In this document: in pieces, positions 6,042 through 9,344 of the stretch
Layout: every line of letters starts with the position of its first letter
Position numbering within the stretch: position 1 is the stretch's first letter
NCBI GenBank assembly: GCA_903829855.1
Contig: CAIKRN010000258.1
Span: 1 to 9,344 of the forward strand
DNA from: an uncultured Opitutia bacterium
Lineage (GTDB): Bacteria; Verrucomicrobiota; Verrucomicrobiia; Opitutales; UBA953
DNA: 9,344 nt
Direction: 5' to 3'
Position numbers and translations under genes: made by a program
Notes under the pieces: generated by a model
What the model was told of the DNA's origin: nothing
What the model saw: only the letters and a program-made list of their open reading frames with translations
Database searches by the model: none

Positions 6042-7271
6042 TTACTCGCTCTTGTTGTAATTAACATACCCGTCGGTGAGGTCAGCGGCCAGGAGCCGGA
6101 ACTTGGCTTCGCCCAGATTGAGCTTCAACCGGACGGCGAAACGAGCGGCCTTCACCACCTGTTTCCACTGGGGCTTGTTCTCCGGAAGCGGCTTGCCGCC
6201 GAGCACGGCGGGGACGTCGTCGTAAAAAATATCGAGTTTAGACTCATCTAAGCCGGTCCGGGCGTAGCCGGCGGCATCCGCCAGTCGTCCCCAGTTCGGA
6301 TCTTCGCCGTACCAGGAGGATTTCACCAAGAGCGAGTTGCCGATGGCGCGCGCAATCTTCTCTGCGTCGGCCCGGGTGCGGGCGCCCTCGACCTCGACGG
6401 CGACGACCTTGGTGATTTTCTCCCCATCGCCGACAATCTTCTCAGCCAGAGCAAAGCAGACCTTGTCGAGCGCCTCTTGGAAAAGTTGGCGGAGGGCCGG
6501 CTCGGCGGAGGCGCCCACGGCGACCCCGGAAACGCCGGAAGCGAGCAGCAACACCGTATCATTGGTCGACATGTCGCCATCCACACTGACGCAGTTAAAG
6601 GACTGGTCGGAGGCAGCCTTGAGCGCGGATTTAAGTTCGGCCGGCAAAGCGGCCGCATCCGTGCACACAAAGGCGAGCATCGTGGCCATATTCGGCTCAA
6701 TCATGCCGGCCCCCTTCGCGATACCAGCAATCGTGACCGTCTTTCCCTGCCACGAGAAACGTGCCGTCACCGACTTAGGCCGCGTGTCGGAAGTCAGGAT
6801 TGCGTTAGCGGACCGCACGCCCTCCGCAGAGTCACGCGAAAGCCGCGCAGCTGAGATTTTAATGCCTTCGGCGATCTTGGCCATCGGGAGCAGTTCTCCG
6901 ATCCGGCCTGTGGAGCAAACCAGAAACTGGTCGCTGCCCACGCTGGTGGCGACGGCGGCCAGCTTGGCCATCGCTACGGTATCGGTATCGCCCTGCTGCG
7001 AGGTGCAGGCGTTGGCGTTGCCGCTGTTACCGACGATACCACGAATCTTATCCGCCGAGACGGCTAAGACCTGTTGGCAGAACCGGACGGGCGCAGCCTT
7101 GACATCGTTGGTGGTGAAAACGCCGGCGGCCGCGCACGGCTGATCAGCGACCACGAGCGTCAGGTCGAGACGGTCCGTACCTTTATTGCGGATATCACAG
7201 GCGGCCGCGCCGACCCGGAAGCCAGGGACGTCGGAAATCCCGGGCGAATCATTGGTGAATTCGATGGACAT
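6042..7271 (-). CDS. argJ: Ornithine acetyltransferase / glutamate N-acetyltransferase
   Basis: Moves the acetyl group from N-acetylornithine to glutamate, releasing ornithine and regenerating N-acetylglutamate, so the acetyl group is recycled. Some members can also use acetyl-CoA and replace ArgA; the sequence alone does not decide this. The 409-residue precursor has the normal length. It contains GNSGNANACT (81-90), STGRIGE (120-126) with the oxyanion-hole Thr-Gly pair, and the self-cleavage site KGAGMIEPNMATML (186-199), where cleavage before Thr197 should yield alpha and beta chains and expose the nucleophile. Later motifs are VDGDMSTNDT and GEDPNWGRL, both typical of the family. The start is ATG at 7271, 5 bases after the argC stop; the nearest Shine-Dalgarno-like tract (GGAAGGA, 7286-7292) is 14 bases away inside argC. 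The stop is the TAA-type end at 6042. Confidence 0.97.
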   Translation of the reverse strand: MSIEFTNDSPGISDVPGFRVGAAACDIRNKGTDRLDLTLVVADQPCAAAGVFTTNDVKAAPVRFCQQVLAVSADKIRGIVGNSGNANACTSQQGDTDTVAMAKLAAVATSVGSDQFLVCSTGRIGELLPMAKIAEGIKISAARLSRDSAEGVRSANAILTSDTRPKSVTARFSWQGKTVTIAGIAKGAGMIEPNMATMLAFVCTDAAALPAELKSALKAASDQSFNCVSVDGDMSTNDTVLLLASGVSGVAVGASAEPALRQLFQEALDKVCFALAEKIVGDGEKITKVVAVEVEGARTRADAEKIARAIGNSLLVKSSWYGEDPNWGRLADAAGYARTGLDESKLDIFYDDVPAVLGGKPLPENKPQWKQVVKAARFAVRLKLNLGEAKFRLLAADLTDGYVNYNKSE

Positions 7272-7276
7272 GAAAA

Positions 7277-8326
7277 TTAACGAAGTCCTTCCGCCTCACC
7301 CCAGCCCATCATCAGATTGAGATTCTGGACCGCCTGACCTCCTGCCCCCTTGAGGAGATTGTCGATGACCGAGGTGATGATCAGATTGCCCGTACGTGCA
7401 TCGGCGACGACGGAGAAGGCAACCCGGTTGGTGTTGGCGACATGCGCCGTGTCGGGGAAGTCGCCTGACTTGAGTAAAGTTACAAACGGCCGGCCCGCGT
7501 AGGCCCGCTGCCATACGGCCTCGACTTGCGCGACCGTCACTCCCGGGGCGGGGACGACGATGGTCGTGGCAATGCCCCGATGCATGGGTGCAAGGTGCGG
7601 ATTAAATTGGACCACGACTGGCTGGCCAGCGGCGGCCGAGAACGCCTCTTCGATTTCGGCGATATGCCGATGCCCGGGAATACCGTAAGCCTTCATCGAA
7701 CTATCCCGCTCCGAAAACAGGAAGGCGACCTCGGCCTTTTTGCCTGCGCCCGAAACGCCGCTGTAAGAGTTAATGATTAGCCGACCAGGCTCGGGTTTAA
7801 TGAGACCAGCCCGCAGCAACGGCACCAGCGGGACCTGAATGCTCGTCGGGTAACAACCAGGACAGGCAATCAGTTTCGCGGACTTCCAAGCATCGTCCGT
7901 CTGTAATTCGGGAATGATGTAGAACGCCTGCGCGGCGAGCGCTGGGGCGGGATGGTCGTGCCCGTAATATTTCTTATACGTTGCGAGGTCGCGCAGACGG
8001 AAGTCCGCGGATAAATCGAGCACCCGCTTGCCGGCGGCCACCAATGGCTGGGCATACTCGGCGGCGACACCGTGAGGCAACGCAAGGAACCAGACGTCCA
8101 CGTCGGACTTTGCACACTCTTCAGGCGAGGATGCCGAGAAGGCCAAGGTCGCCTCCACGACGCCCCGCAGGCGCGGGATTTCGTCGGCGACGAGTTTGCC
8201 GGCGAGCGTACGGGAGCAGACGGCGGCCAGCTTCACCCGGGGATGCCGAGCGAGCACGCGCACGAGTTCCTCCCCGGTGTAGCCCGAGGCTCCGACAATG
8301 CCGACCTTGGTCAGGTTTGGGGACAT
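7277..8326 (-). CDS. argC: N-acetyl-gamma-glutamyl-phosphate reductase
   Basis: Reduces N-acetylglutamyl phosphate to the semialdehyde with NADPH, the step between ArgB and ArgD. The protein is 349 residues, the standard type-1 length. It has the Rossmann nucleotide-binding motif VGIVGASGYTGEEL (8-21), the LALPHGVA region (81-88), LDLSADFRL (103-111), the active site ACPGCYPTS (154-162) with catalytic Cys158, SYSGVSGAGKKAE (187-199), and GIPGHRHIAEIE (215-226) with a conserved His near the active site. It is the first gene of the arg cluster, separated from rpsI by a terminator. The ATG at 8326 has no Shine-Dalgarno sequence (TCAAGCC precedes it), and a TCTAAT element lies 17 bases upstream. 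The stop TAA (7277-7279) is nearly contiguous with argJ. Confidence 0.98.
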   Translation of the reverse strand: MSPNLTKVGIVGASGYTGEELVRVLARHPRVKLAAVCSRTLAGKLVADEIPRLRGVVEATLAFSASSPEECAKSDVDVWFLALPHGVAAEYAQPLVAAGKRVLDLSADFRLRDLATYKKYYGHDHPAPALAAQAFYIIPELQTDDAWKSAKLIACPGCYPTSIQVPLVPLLRAGLIKPEPGRLIINSYSGVSGAGKKAEVAFLFSERDSSMKAYGIPGHRHIAEIEEAFSAAAGQPVVVQFNPHLAPMHRGIATTIVVPAPGVTVAQVEAVWQRAYAGRPFVTLLKSGDFPDTAHVANTNRVAFSVVADARTGNLIITSVIDNLLKGAGGQAVQNLNLMMGWGEAEGLR

Positions 8327-8343
8327 GGCTTGAGTGTGTGGTT

Positions 8344-8349
8344 ATTAGA
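8344..8349 (-). promoter_or_regulatory. Candidate -10 element of the arg cluster
   Basis: TCTAAT on the minus strand matches TATAAT at 5 of 6 positions and lies between the rpsI terminator and argC. No convincing -35 box is seen at normal distance. The expected start would leave a leader of only about 10 bases before the argC ATG. An arg promoter is needed in this short gap if the terminator is efficient, which is the main support. Confidence 0.3.
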
Positions 8350-8384
8350 TGACGAATGGATGAAAGGACACAGAAAACTGGGCA

Positions 8385-8413
8385 ACAAAAAGGCCCCGGG
8401 GTGCCGGGGCCTT
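8385..8413 (-). terminator. Intrinsic terminator of rplM-rpsI
   Basis: A 10-bp perfect GC-rich stem (AAGGCCCCGG at 8390-8399 with its complement at 8404-8413) and a 4-base loop. On the minus strand it is followed by a run of T (TTTTTGTTG across the stem edge and 8382-8389). It lies 24 bases after the rpsI stop. There is no T run on the plus-strand side, so it acts on the minus strand and separates the ribosomal genes from argC. Confidence 0.88.
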
Positions 8414-8437
8414 CGTGGGTTCCTGTCTCGCCGCGGA

Positions 8438-8836
8438 TTAACGCTTGGAGAACTGGAAACGCTTACGAGCGCCGGGACGGCCTGGCTTCTTACGTTCGCG
8501 CATACGACCGTCGCGGGTAAGGAGGCCTTCTTTCTTGAGAGGGGCACGCAGGGTGGCATCCATCTTCTGGATCGCACGGGCGAGGCCATGGGAGATGGCG
8601 CCCGCTTGGCCATTAGGGCCGCCGCCGATGACGAGCACAATGACGTCCACCTGGCCTTCGAGGCCGGCAGTACGGATGGGCAACGTGGCAGCCTTAACGA
8701 GGGCCTCGGTGTAGAGGTATTCCTCGGCGGGCTTGCCGTTGATGGAAATGGTGCCGGTGCCGCGGGTAAGGCGGATACGGGCCGAAGCGGTCTTGCGACG
8801 GCCGACGGCGGTGATGGCGGGGGACTTGGCGCTCAT
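8438..8836 (-). CDS. rpsI: 30S ribosomal protein S9
   Basis: Component of the small ribosomal subunit head; its C-terminal tail reaches toward the P-site tRNA. The protein is 132 residues, within the family range. It shows VGRRKTASARI (11-21), GGGPNGQAGAISHGLARAI (71-89), and the strongly conserved basic end GLLTRDGRMRERKKPGRPG (104-122) followed by ARKRFQFSKR, the KR terminus that contacts tRNA. It starts with ATG at 8836, 18 bases after rplM, in the conserved bacterial rplM-rpsI order, so the two are almost certainly cotranscribed. No Shine-Dalgarno sequence is seen in the gap (CTACCGTCTACTTTGCA). The stop is TAA at 8438-8440, followed by a clear terminator. Confidence 0.98.
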   Translation of the reverse strand: MSAKSPAITAVGRRKTASARIRLTRGTGTISINGKPAEEYLYTEALVKAATLPIRTAGLEGQVDVIVLVIGGGPNGQAGAISHGLARAIQKMDATLRAPLKKEGLLTRDGRMRERKKPGRPGARKRFQFSKR

Positions 8837-8854
8837 TGCAAAGTAGACGGTAGA

Positions 8855-9286
8855 TTAACCCTTGAACGGGATCGGATTGGAAGCGGCGTGCTCGTGCTTG
8901 TCGCCGGCGTAAACGCGCAGCTTAAGGAGCATGTCGTTAGCGAGGCGATTCTTGGGGAGCATGCCCTTGACGGCGTGGGTGACCAAGAACTCAGGGCGAC
9001 GGGTGCGCATGGCAGCAGCCGTGCGACGATAGGCGGTACCTACCCAGCCGGTGAAGAACATGTACGTCTTGTCCTCTTCCTTGGAGCCCGTGAGGCGAAC
9101 CTTGTCGGCATTGATGACGATGACGTAGTCACCGGTGTCGACGTGGGGGGTGTAGGTGGGCTTGTGACGGCCACGGAGAATATTGGCGATTTTGACGGCA
9201 ATACGGCCCAGGACTTGGTCCTTGGCGTCAACGACATACCAGGTCTTGTCCTTGAGCTGCACGTTCTTGGCTAGCGTGGTCTTCAT
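8855..9286 (-). CDS. rplM: 50S ribosomal protein L13
   Basis: Early-assembling protein of the large ribosomal subunit. From ATG at 9286 it is 143 residues (E. coli L13 has 142), beginning MKTTLAKN, with TWYVVDAKDQVLGRIA (15-30), LRGRHKPTYTPHVDTGDYV (37-55), INADKVRLTG (58-67), AVKGMLPKNRL (105-115) and KLRVYAGDKHEHAASNP (122-138), all typical. The frame stays open upstream to the window edge. An in-frame ATG at 9307 would add MFPLSLF and is preceded by a GGAGGGGGG tract 9 bases away, whereas 9286 has only a pyrimidine-rich stretch before it. I kept 9286 because family members begin MKT at that point. The stop is TAA at 8855-8857. Confidence 0.96.
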   Translation of the reverse strand: MKTTLAKNVQLKDKTWYVVDAKDQVLGRIAVKIANILRGRHKPTYTPHVDTGDYVIVINADKVRLTGSKEEDKTYMFFTGWVGTAYRRTAAAMRTRRPEFLVTHAVKGMLPKNRLANDMLLKLRVYAGDKHEHAASNPIPFKG

Positions 9287-9344
9287 AAAGAGGGAAAGCG
9301 GGAACATGAGAAAGGACCCCCCTCCGTCAACACCCGAATACACC
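9287..9344 (-). other. Upstream region of rplM, truncated by the window edge
   Basis: Only 58 bases of the rplM leader are visible. Read on the minus strand they contain TTGACG (9325-9330), resembling a -35 box but with no -10 at the right distance, a GGAGGGGGG tract (9317-9325), and a pyrimidine-rich stretch directly before the ATG. The promoter probably lies at or beyond the edge. Confidence 0.3.

Noticed and set aside
8327..8389. ArgR box upstream of argC
   Set aside because: I looked for the TGAAT...ATTCA palindrome and found only single half-site-like CATTCG/GAAT fragments without a partner.
8072..9274. A 400-codon open frame on the plus strand antisense to argC, rpsI and rplM
   Set aside because: It runs across three genes, a terminator and two intergenic gaps, with a low-complexity Gly/Ala/Asp-rich product typical of an antisense shadow.

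Overview
The window is compact, moderately GC-rich bacterial chromosome that looks like core genome. I see no mobile element, phage gene, CRISPR array or unfamiliar gene system. Nine complete protein genes, all on the minus strand, encode recognisable housekeeping or biosynthetic proteins. The plus strand carries only the tail of a small membrane protein and one tRNA. The rplM-rpsI pair directly ahead of an arg cluster, the DUF4337-type protein and the weak Shine-Dalgarno sites would fit a PVC-group bacterium such as a member of the Verrucomicrobiota. That placement is inference and is not proven here.

Layout from left to right: the C-terminal part of a DUF4337-like membrane protein (+) meets ndk (-) at a shared two-way terminator (about 295-330). 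ndk has its own promoter candidate in the gap before ispF (-), a MEP-pathway isoprenoid gene. A roughly 100-base divergent gap separates ispF from tRNA-Cys(GCA) (+). The tRNA converges with argG (-) on a second strong two-way hairpin (1553-1585).

From 8326 down to 1603 runs the arginine cluster, transcribed in the order argC, argJ, argB, argD, argF, argG, with gaps from a 1-base overlap up to 67 bases. It encodes N-acetylglutamate kinase, the reductase, the aminotransferase, the acetyl-recycling ornithine acetyltransferase, ornithine carbamoyltransferase and argininosuccinate synthase. Together they take glutamate (through the ArgJ acetyl cycle) to argininosuccinate. Only argH is missing from the window. 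Upstream, rplM-rpsI (ribosomal proteins L13 and S9) end in their own minus-strand terminator (8385-8413), so the arg genes should have a separate promoter in the short gap before argC.

The points worth a second look are small and regulatory: a near absence of Shine-Dalgarno sites, a possible hairpin over the ndk ribosome-binding region, near-leaderless promoter candidates at argC and ispF, and ambiguous starts for rplM and argF. I found no convincing novel system.
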